From Mycobacterium sp. 4858 (GTDB taxonomy: Bacteria; Actinomycetota; Actinomycetes; Mycobacteriales; Mycobacteriaceae), in the NCBI RefSeq assembly GCF_900240975.1, contig NZ_LT968776.1:2787092-2851091 (forward strand): a stretch of 64,000 nucleotides of DNA, given 5' to 3'. Numbering within the stretch: position 1 is the first letter of the stretch; the number at the start of each line of letters is the position of its first letter. This document shows, in pieces, positions 26,317 through 37,087 of the stretch. Under the pieces are notes generated by a model that was not told the DNA's origin, searched no databases, and was given only the letters and a program-made list of their open reading frames with translations. The position numbers were made by a program, and so were the translations under genes.

Positions 26317-27828
26317 GTGAGTGACGCCAGTGAGGATGCCGCAGTCGACCTGCCCGAGCAGTTCCGCATCCGCCGAGACAAGCGCGCTCGCTTGCTGGCG
26401 GAGGGCCGTGAGCCCTATCCGGTCGCCATCGAACGCACCCACACCCTGGCGCAGGTGCGCGCCGACCATCCCGACCTGCCGGTCGACACCGCGACCGCCG
26501 ACGTCGTCGGCGTCGCCGGCCGGGTGATCTTCGCGCGCAACTCCGGGAAACTGTGCTTCGCGACCCTGCAGGAGGGCGACGGCACCAGCCTGCAGGTGAT
26601 GCTCAGCCTCGACAAGGTGGGCCGCGAATCGCTGGACGCGTGGAAAGCCGACGTCGACCTCGGCGACATCGTCTACGTGCACGGCAACGTGATCAGCTCA
26701 CGCCGCGGCGAATTGTCCGTCCTGGCTGATTCCTGGCAGATGGCGGCCAAGTCCTTGCGGCCGCTGCCGGTGGCCCACAAGGAGATGAGCGAAGAGGCGC
26801 GCGTGCGGCAGCGCTACGTCGACCTCATCGTCCGTCCCCAGGCCCGCACGGTCGCGCGGCAGAGAATCGCGCTGGTCCGCGCGATACGCAACGCGCTCGA
26901 ACGGCGCGGGTTTCTCGAAGTCGAAACGCCGATGTTGCAGACGCTGGCGGGCGGCGCCGCGGCGCGGCCGTTCGTCACGCATTCCAATGCGCTCGACATC
27001 GATCTGTACCTGCGGATCGCCCCGGAACTGTTCCTCAAGCGCTGCGTCGTCGGTGGTTTCGACAAGGTCTTCGAAGTAAATCGAGTGTTCCGAAACGAAG
27101 GTGCGGATTCCACGCATTCCCCGGAATTCTCCATGCTGGAGACCTACCAGGCGTACGGAACCTATGACGATTCGGCGGTCGTCACCCGCGAGCTTATTCA
27201 GGAGGTTGCCGATGAGGCGATCGGAACCCGACAACTACCGCTGCCCGACGGCACTGTCTACGACATAGACGGAGAATGGGCGTCGATTCAAATGTACCCG
27301 TCGCTGTCGGCGGCACTCGGTGAAGAGATCACCCCCGAGACGCCGGCCGACCGCCTGTGGGCGATCGCGGACCGGCTCGGCGTGGAAATCCCCCGCGATC
27401 GCGGCTACGGGCACGGAAAGCTGGTCGAGGAACTCTGGGAGCACTCGGTGGGCAACACGCTCACCGCGCCCACCTTCGTGCGGGACTTTCCGGTTGAGAC
27501 AACGCCTTTGACGCGTCAGCACCGCAGCATCCCGGGCGTGACCGAGAAGTGGGACCTCTACATCCGCGGGGTCGAACTGGCCACTGGGTACTCCGAATTG
27601 AACGACCCCGTGGTGCAGCGGGAGAGATTCGCCGCGCAAGCGCGCGCCGCGGCGGCCGGCGATGACGAAGCCATGGTGCTCGACGAAGACTTTCTCGCCG
27701 CCCTCGAGTATGCGATGCCGCCGTGCACCGGAACCGGAATGGGTATCGATCGGTTGTTGATGACTTTGACCGGCTTGTCAATTCGCGAGACAGTTTTGTT
27801 CCCGATTGTGCGGCCACACTCCGGTTGA
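26317..27828 (+). CDS. lysS: lysyl-tRNA synthetase, class II
   Basis: A 503-residue class II synthetase. An N-terminal OB-fold anticodon-binding domain occupies about residues 50-160. The catalytic core follows with motif 1 near RRGFLEVETPMLQ, motif 2 VFEVNRVFRNEGAD and motif 3 GTGMGIDRLLM. GTG at 26317 has TAAGCT (26303-26308) 8 bases upstream and no ribosome site, so the mRNA is probably leaderless. cysS in this window has nearly the same leader. Confidence 0.95.
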   Translation: MSDASEDAAVDLPEQFRIRRDKRARLLAEGREPYPVAIERTHTLAQVRADHPDLPVDTATADVVGVAGRVIFARNSGKLCFATLQEGDGTSLQVMLSLDKVGRESLDAWKADVDLGDIVYVHGNVISSRRGELSVLADSWQMAAKSLRPLPVAHKEMSEEARVRQRYVDLIVRPQARTVARQRIALVRAIRNALERRGFLEVETPMLQTLAGGAAARPFVTHSNALDIDLYLRIAPELFLKRCVVGGFDKVFEVNRVFRNEGADSTHSPEFSMLETYQAYGTYDDSAVVTRELIQEVADEAIGTRQLPLPDGTVYDIDGEWASIQMYPSLSAALGEEITPETPADRLWAIADRLGVEIPRDRGYGHGKLVEELWEHSVGNTLTAPTFVRDFPVETTPLTRQHRSIPGVTEKWDLYIRGVELATGYSELNDPVVQRERFAAQARAAAAGDDEAMVLDEDFLAALEYAMPPCTGTGMGIDRLLMTLTGLSIRETVLFPIVRPHSG

Positions 27829-27952
27829 AAAGTGCAACTGTGCGCCTTGCGGCCGGATTGAGTATGCTGCCTTGTTATGGCAGATTGATGACCCGGGGAG
27901 GCGCAGCCAATCTGCTCGGCAACTGCTCAGGACGAAATGCGAGGATAAGCTA

Positions 27953-28291
27953 ATGGCGAAAAAAGTGACCGTCACCTTGGTCGATGATTTCGACGGTGCC
28001 GGCGCAGCCGACGAAACGGTCGAATTCGGGCTTGACGGGGTGACCTATGAGATTGACCTTTCGTCCAAGAATGCCGCGAAACTCCGCAACGACCTGAAGC
28101 AGTGGGTGGAAGCCGGCCGCCGGGTCGGCGGCCGGCGGCGTGGGCGTTCCGGCTCCGGGCGCGGCCGCGGCGCGATCGACCGCGAGCAGAGCGCGGCGAT
28201 CCGCGAATGGGCCCGCCGCAACGGCCACAACGTGTCGACCCGGGGCCGCATCCCCGCCGACGTCATCGACGCGTTCCACGCGGCGACCTGA
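27953..28291 (+). CDS. lsr2: nucleoid-associated protein Lsr2
   Basis: A 112-residue H-NS-like xenogeneic silencer that bridges AT-rich DNA. The N-terminal dimerisation domain starts MAKKVTVTLVDDFDG, and the C-terminal DNA-binding domain carries the minor-groove motif as NVSTRGRIPADV. A basic Gly/Arg-rich linker joins them. GAGGATAAG precedes the ATG. A strong hairpin terminator follows the stop codon. Confidence 0.97.
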   Translation: MAKKVTVTLVDDFDGAGAADETVEFGLDGVTYEIDLSSKNAAKLRNDLKQWVEAGRRVGGRRRGRSGSGRGRGAIDREQSAAIREWARRNGHNVSTRGRIPADVIDAFHAAT

Positions 28292-28301
28292 CAAACGCCC
28301 G

Positions 28302-28341
28302 AAACCGGCGCCCGGGCTGCAAGCGGCCCTGGCGCCGGTTT
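28302..28341 (+). terminator. hairpin terminator after lsr2
   Basis: AAACCGGCGCC (28302-28312) pairs exactly with GGCGCCGGTTT (28331-28341) over an 18-base loop, and the sequence continues TGTCGTTT. It starts 11 bases after the lsr2 stop. Confidence 0.75.
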
Positions 28342-28607
28342 GTCGTTTCGCTCGCGGCGAAAGGCCCGGCCGTGGGTTGAGGAAACGAATTGGCACCCGG
28401 CCACGTTGGTCGGGTTACGGCGCTGTAAGCACAGGGGAGATCGCCCGAAACGGGGCTGCGGGTCTTGAACGGCAAGGAACCGCAAGGTTATGCCCCCTGG
28501 CAGGCCGACCATTACAGTGGATGGCAGGTATGCGATTCCGGTCCCGACGGGACCGGTGGGCCACTAAGAGGCCAGTACCGATGGTGAGGGAGAGCAGGTA
28601 ACCACCG
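28342..28607 (+). promoter_or_regulatory. clpC1 upstream region with a weak promoter candidate
   Basis: The lsr2-clpC1 gap holds no gene. TTGAAC at 28465-28470 and TTATGC at 28488-28493 are 17 bases apart and could be -35 and -10 elements. The -10 is poor, so this is tentative. GGGAGAGCAGG lies shortly before the clpC1 ATG. Confidence 0.35.
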
Positions 28608-31142
<2,535 letters not shown>

Positions 31143-31150
31143 GCACAATT

Positions 31151-31246
31151 CGAAACGGGCGGCGTGGCGATCGCGAGCGCGGCGGAGCCGGGCGAAGCGG
31201 ATCGCCACCACCGGACTGGTCTCTGACGGGACCACCGCCCGTTTCG
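31151..31246 (+). terminator. inverted repeat after clpC1, possible terminator
   Basis: CGAAACGGGCGG (31151-31162) and CCGCCCGTTTCG (31235-31246) are exact 12-base complements flanking a 72-base insert that itself contains a copy of the dispersed repeat. It starts 8 bases after the stop codon. The large loop makes termination less certain. Confidence 0.5.
31165..31194 (+). repeat. dispersed intergenic repeat, copy 2
   Basis: This resembles the element at 6743-6772, with GCGATCGCGAGCGCGGCG followed by GAGCCGGGCG. It lies in the loop of the clpC1 3' inverted repeat. Confidence 0.55.
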
Positions 31247-31261
31247 CTTGTCCGGCCGCCC

Positions 31262-31350
31262 GTGGTTTACTGACGTCTGCCCTGACGAGTAACGGAATCT
31301 GGTGAAATTCCAGAACGGTCGCGCCACTGTCCACAGTCAGACCCGAAACT
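31262..31350 (+). promoter_or_regulatory. cobalamin riboswitch upstream of cbtB-cbtA
   Basis: The segment around 31294-31352 carries the conserved B12-element core. GGAATCTGGTGAAATTCC is followed by the CGGTCGCGCCACTGT block and then AGTCAGACC. It ends about 45 bases before the cbtB start, so cobalamin binding would be expected to switch off expression. The boundaries are approximate. Confidence 0.85.
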
Positions 31351-31394
31351 CGTCGTAGCCAACGGGGACGCGCAATCCCCAGAAGGAGCCGACG

Positions 31395-31607
31395 GTGTCC
31401 AATCGCCAGCGAGTTGTCCGTGTCCGATCCGTTGACCTGTCGGCGGCCAGCGCCGCGCTCTGGTTGACCGCGACGGCGTTCCTGGCGCTGATGGCGCTGT
31501 ACTTCGTCGGCGTCGAACAGGGCGCCGTGTCGCTGTTCGGCGGTGATTCGCACGTGCACGAGTTCCTGCACGACGCGCGCCATCTGCTCGGCTTCCCCTG
31601 CCACTGA
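31395..31607 (+). CDS. cbtB: cobalt transporter subunit CbtB
   Basis: A 70-residue single-pass membrane protein. After a basic N-terminus, one hydrophobic helix occupies about residues 20-42, and the C-terminal His-rich tail SHVHEFLHDARHLLGFPCH is characteristic of CbtB and presumably binds the metal. GTG at 31395 follows AAGGAG. It sits between the B12 riboswitch and cbtA, as is typical for this predicted cobalt uptake system. Confidence 0.88.
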   Translation: MSNRQRVVRVRSVDLSAASAALWLTATAFLALMALYFVGVEQGAVSLFGGDSHVHEFLHDARHLLGFPCH

Positions 31608-31611
31608 TCCC

Positions 31612-32403
31612 GTGGAGAAGCGTCTGATCGGGCGCGGCCTGCTGGCGGGCGCGATCGGTGCGGCGCTGGCTTTCGTCTTCGCCCGCCTGTGCGCCGAGCC
31701 GGTGATCGGTCGCGCGATCGCTTTCGAGGACGGCCGAGCCGACGCCGAGAACGCCCATGGCGTGCACGAGCACGGCGCCGAATTGTTCAGCCGTGGGGTG
31801 CAGTCCAACGCCGGGCTGGGTTTCGGTGTGCTGATCTTCGGTGTCGCGGTGGGCGCGCTGTTCGCGGTGCTGTTCTGCGTGGTCATGGGGCGCGCCAAAG
31901 ATGTTGGGGTGCGGGCGCTTTCACTGTTGCTCGCGGCGGCGGCGTTCGTCGCGGTCTACCTGGTGCCGTTCGTGAAGTATCCGCCGAATCCACCGGCGGT
32001 GGGGCAAGCGGACACCGTCGGGACGCGCACCGGCTGGTACCTGGTGATGGTGCTGGCGTCGGTGGTGCTGGCCCTCGCCGCGGTGTGGCTGGGGCGGTTG
32101 CTGGCCAGCCGGTTCGGCGCGTGGCACGGGCGGCTGCTGGCAGCAGGCGCATACGTCGCGGCGGTCGCGGTGGTGATGCTGCTGCTTCCAAGCGTCGACG
32201 AGACACCCGAACCGCTGCTCGACGCATCCGGGACAATCGTCTATCCGGGCTTTCCGGCCGACGTCCTGTACCAGTTCAGGCTGCTGGCACTGGCCGCGCA
32301 GCTGGTGTTGTGGGTGACCATCGGTGTGGTGTTCGCGACGCTCGCCGGGCGGCTGCTCGGGGAGCGCACCGGGAGCGACCGGGCGGCGAGCATCGCGGCG
32401 TGA
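31612..32403 (+). CDS. cbtA: cobalt transporter subunit CbtA
   Basis: A 263-residue membrane protein with five or so hydrophobic segments and an early His/Glu-containing loop (NAHGVHEHGAELFSRG), matching CbtA. With CbtB it is predicted to bring cobalt in for cobalamin synthesis. GTG at 31612 lies 4 bases after the cbtB stop. The stop overlaps the GTG of the phosphatase gene (GTGA). Function rests on family and riboswitch context. Confidence 0.87.
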   Translation: MEKRLIGRGLLAGAIGAALAFVFARLCAEPVIGRAIAFEDGRADAENAHGVHEHGAELFSRGVQSNAGLGFGVLIFGVAVGALFAVLFCVVMGRAKDVGVRALSLLLAAAAFVAVYLVPFVKYPPNPPAVGQADTVGTRTGWYLVMVLASVVLALAAVWLGRLLASRFGAWHGRLLAAGAYVAAVAVVMLLLPSVDETPEPLLDASGTIVYPGFPADVLYQFRLLALAAQLVLWVTIGVVFATLAGRLLGERTGSDRAASIAA

Positions 32404-32948
32404 CCCAGGTCGTCCGGCTGACACTGGTGGCGCACGCGATGACCGACGCCGTGGCGGCCGCCCGGTTTCCCGCCGACGAACCGCTCAACGACATGGGTCG
32501 TCGCCAGGCCGAGGCCACAGCCGCTCAATTCCGCTGCGGGGTGCGCCATTTCACCGCACCCGAGCGACGCGCCCGGCAAACGGCGGACTTGCTGGGATTG
32601 GACGCCACCGTGGATCCGCGGCTGGCCGACCTGAATTGCGGTCCCTGGCAGGGCAGGAGGCTGCGGGACGTGCCGCGCGGCGACCTGATGGTCTGGCTGA
32701 CCGATCCGGCCCGCGCGCCGCACGGCGGCGAGTCGATCACCGAGCTGATCCAGCGGGTGGACCGATGGCTGAAATCGTTGACCGAAAACGTGGTGGCCAC
32801 GGTCGCGGTGACGCACCCCGCGGTGATCCGGGCGGCGATCCTGCTGGCGCTCGACGCCCCCGCGAAATCGTTCTGGCGGATCGACATTGCGCCGGTCAGT
32901 CGCACCGACCTGCATTACCGCGGCGGCTGCTGGACGCTCCGTCGGTAG
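32400..32948 (+). CDS. histidine phosphatase superfamily protein with degenerate RHG motif
   Basis: A 182-residue protein of the phosphoglycerate-mutase-like fold. The usual active-site RHG is here AHA (Ala11-His12-Ala13 in LVAHAMTD). The second catalytic His is kept in VAVTHPAVIRAA, and the ERRARQTAD arginine region is present. Loss of the motif arginine predicts weak or altered phosphatase activity. It is translationally coupled to cbtA and under the B12 riboswitch, so it may serve cobalamin metabolism, for example like the CobC alpha-ribazole phosphatases. That role is inference. Confidence 0.78.
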   Translation: MTQVVRLTLVAHAMTDAVAAARFPADEPLNDMGRRQAEATAAQFRCGVRHFTAPERRARQTADLLGLDATVDPRLADLNCGPWQGRRLRDVPRGDLMVWLTDPARAPHGGESITELIQRVDRWLKSLTENVVATVAVTHPAVIRAAILLALDAPAKSFWRIDIAPVSRTDLHYRGGCWTLRR

Positions 32949-32974
32949 CCGCCATCAGCGGCGCGACCGATTTG

Positions 32975-33424
32975 CTATTCGGAAGCGCCGTCCACGATGC
33001 ACATGCCGGTGATGATTTCCGGTCGGATCGCGATCATCGTGTCCATGGTCATGTTCACCCACGGGTGCAGAAGTTGTTCGTAGCGCGCGAGTTGTGGGGG
33101 GTCGGTGATCAGGGTCGCCCCCCCGGTAACCGCCACGGTCCAGCCCGCCCGCCGCTCGGGATCCAGGCTGTCGACTTCATAGGCCATCACCACACCGGCG
33201 TCGGCGCCCGATCGCACCACGGTGGAAACTTTGGCCGCCAGGCGGGTACGCACGATGATTCGCCCGTCGTCGACGAGATGGTTGACCAGGCGGATCGTGG
33301 GCAAGGCCTTGTCGTTGAACACCACCCGCCCATGGTCGACGCTGGCCAGCAGCCGCATCGCCTCGAATTCATCGAGTTGGATCACCTCGCGGCGCGGTGC
33401 CAGCGCTGCCGAGTCCCCGGTCAC
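32975..33424 (-). CDS. pyridoxamine-5'-phosphate-oxidase-like split-barrel flavin protein (Rv0080-like)
   Basis: A 149-residue split-barrel protein. EAMRLLASVDHGRVVF near residues 22-37 and PTIRLVNHLVDDGRIIVRT form the typical N-terminal half, and LLHPWVNMTMDTMIAI is close to the DosR-regulon protein Rv0080 as I recall it. Proteins of this group bind FMN, F420 or heme and their substrates are mostly unknown. GTG at 33424 is chosen because upstream residues are Arg/Cys-rich shadow. A DosR-box-like site lies about 170 bases upstream. It is convergent with the histidine phosphatase gene. Confidence 0.8.
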   Translation of the reverse strand: MTGDSAALAPRREVIQLDEFEAMRLLASVDHGRVVFNDKALPTIRLVNHLVDDGRIIVRTRLAAKVSTVVRSGADAGVVMAYEVDSLDPERRAGWTVAVTGGATLITDPPQLARYEQLLHPWVNMTMDTMIAIRPEIITGMCIVDGASE

Positions 33425-33592
33425 CGTGTGCCACCGCACGCGTCTGTGCGGTCGAGAACGTCGTGAGACGCAGCCACTTTCAGTTGCCGCCGATCGTGGC
33501 GCATCTGCACAGACAACCGCCCCACCTCTTTTCCGTTCGGACCTCGACTCTGGCAAGTTCTGCAGTCTCGTCGGGCGGCACACTCGTCGGAA

Positions 33593-33606
33593 GGGCCAAA
33601 AGTCCC
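33593..33606 (-). promoter_or_regulatory. DosR-box-like site upstream of the Rv0080-like gene
   Basis: On the minus strand the sequence is GGGACTTTTGGCCC, close to the hypoxia-response (DosR) consensus built on GGGACT and GTCCC half sites, with two departures in the second half. It lies 169 bases before the start codon in a 246-base non-coding gap. Confidence 0.55.
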
Positions 33607-33670
33607 AGCTGGCCTGTGGTGTGCGTCACAACGCGTCGGCACCGGGCGTCGGGCGCTGCTCCTGTTACCG

Positions 33671-35035
33671 TTATCGCGGCGCGATCAGCGCGAAGGCCTG
33701 CTTGGCGACCTGCAGCATCCACCCGGTCACGGTCGGCCCGTGGTCGCGCGGCCAGTTGAGCTGGAAGCTCACCACGTACGGCTGCTGCGTCTTGTCGACG
33801 GCGTACCAGCTGAAGGTCAGATCACCCGGCAGCCCACCGGCTTTCGCGCCGATGTATGGCCAGACGTTGCGGTCCAGCTGAATGCCCGACACCGCGGACA
33901 GGATCTGCTTGACCGGCGCGGCCCGGCCCACGGCGTCGGACTGCAGGGCCGTATGGACCCGGCAGATGTCCTCGGCGTTGCCGTACCACTCCGCGCCATA
34001 CGACGACGCCGGGGTGTGGGCGCGCGTCGGATCCGGTTCGTAGGGGGTTTCATTCGCCTGCGCCAGCAGTCGGGCGCGCACTTGCGGAGACCCGTGCTGC
34101 CACTGCTCGCGCAGATCGGGCTTGCCCCAGCCCACCGAGAACAGTTCGTACATCGTGGGGAACGGCGTCATGCCGGCCGGGTCGTGGTGACCGGCGGTGG
34201 CGAGCGCTTCCTCGATGGCGTGCGTGCCCAGCCGTCCGATCAGCAGATCGGTCGCCATGTTGTCGCTCGTCGCGATCATCTTCTCGGCGGCCGCCCGACC
34301 CGAAACCGGCGCTCCGGCAGGCAAAGCCAAACCGGACGAGCCCCCCGCCCGGCTCTTGTCGGTGACGGTCAGCTGATCGTCCCAGGAGACGGTGCCGGCC
34401 TGGACGGCGCCCGCCACGGCGTGCAGCACGTACAACTTGAAAATCGATGCCAGGGGCAGAGATTCACCGGTGTTAGTGCCCGCGACCGGGTCGCAGTGCC
34501 CGTTGTCGACCTTGGCGACCTGGTAGGAGTAGCGGGCGCCGGTCTTGCTCAACACCGCGTCGATGTCATGCCACGAGTTGATCTTCGGCGCCTGCGTCTC
34601 GAGCTCGAACCGATCGACCCAGCCACCGTCGTCGGTGTGGATGCGGATGTCTTGGCGCGCACCGTAGGACGACGTCAGGTGCAGGGTCGCCACGCTGGCG
34701 CCAAGATCCACGCCGTCGAGGGCGAACGGACGGTCCCACCACAGTGCCTCCATGGTGGTCTCCACCGGCTTGACCATGTCCGGCGCAGCCAGGGTGCCGA
34801 CGCCGACCGGGCCAATGGGCCAGTCCGAGTTGAGCATGTCCAGCGTCTGCTGGGCCCGAATGCCCGGTGGGGTGCGGACGTCGATCTGGCGGCCGGGATT
34901 GGCCGCGTTCGCCTGGGGGGAGTGAGAGGGCGCGCAACCGGGCGCGAACGTCACTGCCAAGGCGGCGGCGGCACTCAACGCCACCGCGCGGCGCCGGGCC
35001 GAGAACCCGCTAGCCAGCCTGCTTGCTGCCGGCAA
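33671..35035 (-). CDS. lpqF: lipoprotein with class A beta-lactamase-like fold, LpqF
   Basis: A 454-residue predicted lipoprotein with a hydrophobic signal and a lipobox ending APGC. An N-terminal domain of about 130 residues precedes a serine beta-lactamase/transpeptidase-like domain with SxxK as SIFK (PLASIFKLYVLHA) and SDN (MIATSDNMATD). GAKAGG near the end occupies the third-motif position. It is probably a cell-wall hydrolase or esterase rather than a true beta-lactamase. TTG at 35035 overlaps mhuD by 26 bases, and later starts would damage the signal sequence. Confidence 0.85.
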   Translation of the reverse strand: MPAASRLASGFSARRRAVALSAAAALAVTFAPGCAPSHSPQANAANPGRQIDVRTPPGIRAQQTLDMLNSDWPIGPVGVGTLAAPDMVKPVETTMEALWWDRPFALDGVDLGASVATLHLTSSYGARQDIRIHTDDGGWVDRFELETQAPKINSWHDIDAVLSKTGARYSYQVAKVDNGHCDPVAGTNTGESLPLASIFKLYVLHAVAGAVQAGTVSWDDQLTVTDKSRAGGSSGLALPAGAPVSGRAAAEKMIATSDNMATDLLIGRLGTHAIEEALATAGHHDPAGMTPFPTMYELFSVGWGKPDLREQWQHGSPQVRARLLAQANETPYEPDPTRAHTPASSYGAEWYGNAEDICRVHTALQSDAVGRAAPVKQILSAVSGIQLDRNVWPYIGAKAGGLPGDLTFSWYAVDKTQQPYVVSFQLNWPRDHGPTVTGWMLQVAKQAFALIAPR

Positions 35036-35330
35036 CGTCCATCACAACCTCGAATTCCAGCAGCGATGCCCCGGTCGCCACCGGGTTCGCCCGTTCACCG
35101 GCGTGGGCCGCGATGGCGGGTCCCTGCGCCCACGCCTGAAACGCCTCCTCGGACTCCCACTGCGTCACGACGAAGTAGCGGTTCTCGCCCTTGATCGGGC
35201 GGAGCAGCTGAAACCCGAGGAAGCCGGGCTGGTTGTCGACCGCGTGCGCCCGGTGTGCGAACCGCTTCTCCAGCTCGGGGCCGGCGTCGGCGGGTACCTC
35301 GATTGCGTTGATCTTCACCACTGGCGACAT
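35010..35330 (-). CDS. mhuD: heme-degrading monooxygenase MhuD
   Basis: A 106-residue antibiotic-biosynthesis-monooxygenase fold protein nearly identical over its core to mycobacterial MhuD, which binds two hemes and releases iron plus mycobilin. Asn8 (PVVKINAIEV), the Trp in AFQAWAQGP and the heme-ligand His in IAAHAGERANP are present. The start codon is ATG at 35330. It is divergent from the hydrolase gene (63 bases) and overlaps the lpqF start by 26 bases. Confidence 0.94.
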   Translation of the reverse strand: MSPVVKINAIEVPADAGPELEKRFAHRAHAVDNQPGFLGFQLLRPIKGENRYFVVTQWESEEAFQAWAQGPAIAAHAGERANPVATGASLLEFEVVMDVAGSKQAG

Positions 35331-35393
35331 GCCGCTAGGCTACCCTCTCGCCCCGCCTGTCCGACCGCAGGGCGGCGCACGCAGGATGGTGAC

Positions 35394-36164
35394 ATGCCCG
35401 ATGATCTGCTGTCTTGCCGCGGGGGGCAAGGCGAGCCGTTGGTGCTGGTGCATGGCCTGATGGGGCGCGGCACCACGTGGTCACGGCAATTGCCGTGGCT
35501 GACCCGACTGGGTGCGGTGTACACCTACGACGCCTTGTGGCATCGGGGTCGTGACGTCGACGACCCGCACCCGATCAGCACCGAACGGTTCGTCGCCGAC
35601 CTGGCCGACGCCGTGCGCACGCTGCAGGCGCCGGTCAGGCTTCTCGGCCATTCGATGGGCGCCCTGCACTCGTGGTGTCTGGCCGCGCAGCATCCCGAAC
35701 TGGTGTCCGCGCTGGTCCTCGAGGACATGGCCCCGGACTTTCGCGGGCGCACCACCGGTCCGTGGGAGCCGTGGCTGCACGCCCTTCCGGTCGAGTTCGA
35801 CTCCGCGGAGCGGGTGATCGAGGAGTTCGGGCCCGTCGCGGGGCGGTACTTCCTGGAGGCCTTCGACCGGACCGCCACCGGGTGGCGCCTGCACGGTCAC
35901 CCCGCCCGGTGGATCGAGATCGCCGCCGAATGGGGCACCCGCGACTTCTGGGAGCAGTGGCGGGCGGTGCGCGCCCCGGCGCTGCTCATCGAGGCGGGCA
36001 ATTCGGTCACACCGGCGGGGCAGATGCGCGACATGGCCGAAACCCAGCCCGCCGCAAAGTATTTGCATGTCGAAGACGCCGGTCACCTGATCCACGACGA
36101 AGCGCCGCGGGCGTACCGCGAGGCGGTCGAGTCTTTCTTGACGACGTTGCCCGCGCGCGACTGA
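35394..36164 (+). CDS. alpha/beta-hydrolase (Rv3591c-like)
   Basis: A 256-residue single-domain hydrolase. HGLMGRG forms the oxyanion region, LLGHSMGALHS contains the nucleophile Ser, and AGHLIHDEAPRAY contains the catalytic His. The acid residue is not obvious. The substrate is unknown. ATG at 35394 is the sensible start, since upstream reading is the shadow of mhuD. Confidence 0.88.
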   Translation: MPDDLLSCRGGQGEPLVLVHGLMGRGTTWSRQLPWLTRLGAVYTYDALWHRGRDVDDPHPISTERFVADLADAVRTLQAPVRLLGHSMGALHSWCLAAQHPELVSALVLEDMAPDFRGRTTGPWEPWLHALPVEFDSAERVIEEFGPVAGRYFLEAFDRTATGWRLHGHPARWIEIAAEWGTRDFWEQWRAVRAPALLIEAGNSVTPAGQMRDMAETQPAAKYLHVEDAGHLIHDEAPRAYREAVESFLTTLPARD

Positions 36165-36266
36165 ACACCGGCGATCCAGCTCGCTCGACGTGAACGCCGC
36201 AGCACAATATGATAAATTCTTCAATCGTTCAAACGTAGGAAGTTCGTAGTCTTCAGGAGCAGGATC

Positions 36267-36602
36267 GTGACGGAGCCGCTGTACAAGCTCAAGGCGGAGT
36301 TCTTCAAGACCCTGGGGCATCCAGCGCGGGTCCGGATACTGGAGCTGCTGGTGACGGGCGACAAGTCGGTCGCCGAATTACTGCCGGAGGTCGGGCTCGA
36401 AGCCTCGAACCTGTCCCAGCAGCTCGGCGTCATGCGCCGGGCCGGTGTGGTCGACGCGCTGCGCGACGGCAACACGATGATCTATTCGATCGCCTCACCG
36501 GACATCGCCGAACTGTTGATGGTGGCGCGCAAGGTTCTCACCGGCGTGCTCAGCGACCGTGTGGCGATGCTGGAGGACCTGCGGTCCGGCGGTGCGGAGT
36601 AG
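36267..36602 (+). CDS. ArsR-family regulator (Rv0081-like)
   Basis: A 111-residue winged-helix repressor. EFFKTLGHPARVRILELL starts the domain and ASNLSQQLGVMRRAGVV is the recognition region. It lacks the paired cysteines of metal-sensing ArsR proteins. It matches Rv0081, a hub regulator of the M. tuberculosis hypoxia response that represses its own operon. GTG at 36267 follows AGGAGCAGGA. The leader contains TTCAATCGTTCAA at 36220-36232, a possible operator. It lies 5 bases before the next gene. Confidence 0.9.
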   Translation: MTEPLYKLKAEFFKTLGHPARVRILELLVTGDKSVAELLPEVGLEASNLSQQLGVMRRAGVVDALRDGNTMIYSIASPDIAELLMVARKVLTGVLSDRVAMLEDLRSGGAE

Positions 36603-36607
36603 CGCGC

Positions 36608-37087
36608 ATGGGCTGGTTCAGCAAAGCCTTGAAGGTCGGCCGAATCGCCGAACCCGCGCCGCCCGCGCCGGAGCCGGCGACCAATCCGCCTGCCGGAGTG
36701 CGCGGTTCGCTCCAGATCCGCCACGTCGACGCGGGGTCCTGCAACGGGTGCGAGGTGGAGATCTCGGGCGCGTTCGGGCCGGTCTATGACGCCGAGCGGT
36801 TCGGTGCCCGCCTGGTGGCGTCGCCGCGGCACGCGGATGCGCTGCTGGTGACCGGCGTCGTGACGCACAACATGGCCGGCCCGTTGCGGGCCACGATCGA
36901 GGCCACCCCGTTGCCGCGCCGGGTGATCGCGTGCGGGGACTGCGCCATCAACCGAGGGGTCTTCGCCGGCGCCTACGGCGTGGCGGGCGCGGTCGGCGAG
37001 CTGGTGCAGGTGGACATGGAGATCCCGGGCTGCCCGCCGTCGCCGAGCGAGATCGTCGCGGCCCTGCGGGCGGTGACCGGCAAATGA
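36608..37087 (+). CDS. complex I NuoB / hydrogenase small-subunit-like Fe-S protein (Rv0082-like)
   Basis: A 159-residue protein carrying one predicted [4Fe-4S] cluster of the N2 type. Cys45 and Cys48 lie in GSCNGCEVE, Cys109 and Cys112 in ACGDCA, and Cys142 in PGCPPSP. The N-terminus is a Pro-rich extension. It would pass electrons to the quinone- or active-site interface with the large subunit at 42138-43616. The stop overlaps the next start (ATGA). Confidence 0.88.
   Translation: MGWFSKALKVGRIAEPAPPAPEPATNPPAGVRGSLQIRHVDAGSCNGCEVEISGAFGPVYDAERFGARLVASPRHADALLVTGVVTHNMAGPLRATIEATPLPRRVIACGDCAINRGVFAGAYGVAGAVGELVQVDMEIPGCPPSPSEIVAALRAVTGK

Noticed and set aside
32400..32948. Assignment as phosphoglycerate mutase
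   Set aside because: The RHG motif is AHA and the gene belongs to a cobalt/B12 operon; a glycolytic role is not supported.
33525..33545. Second DosR half-site around 33530
   Set aside because: Only one half (GTCCGAA on the minus strand) is recognisable and the partner half is poor.
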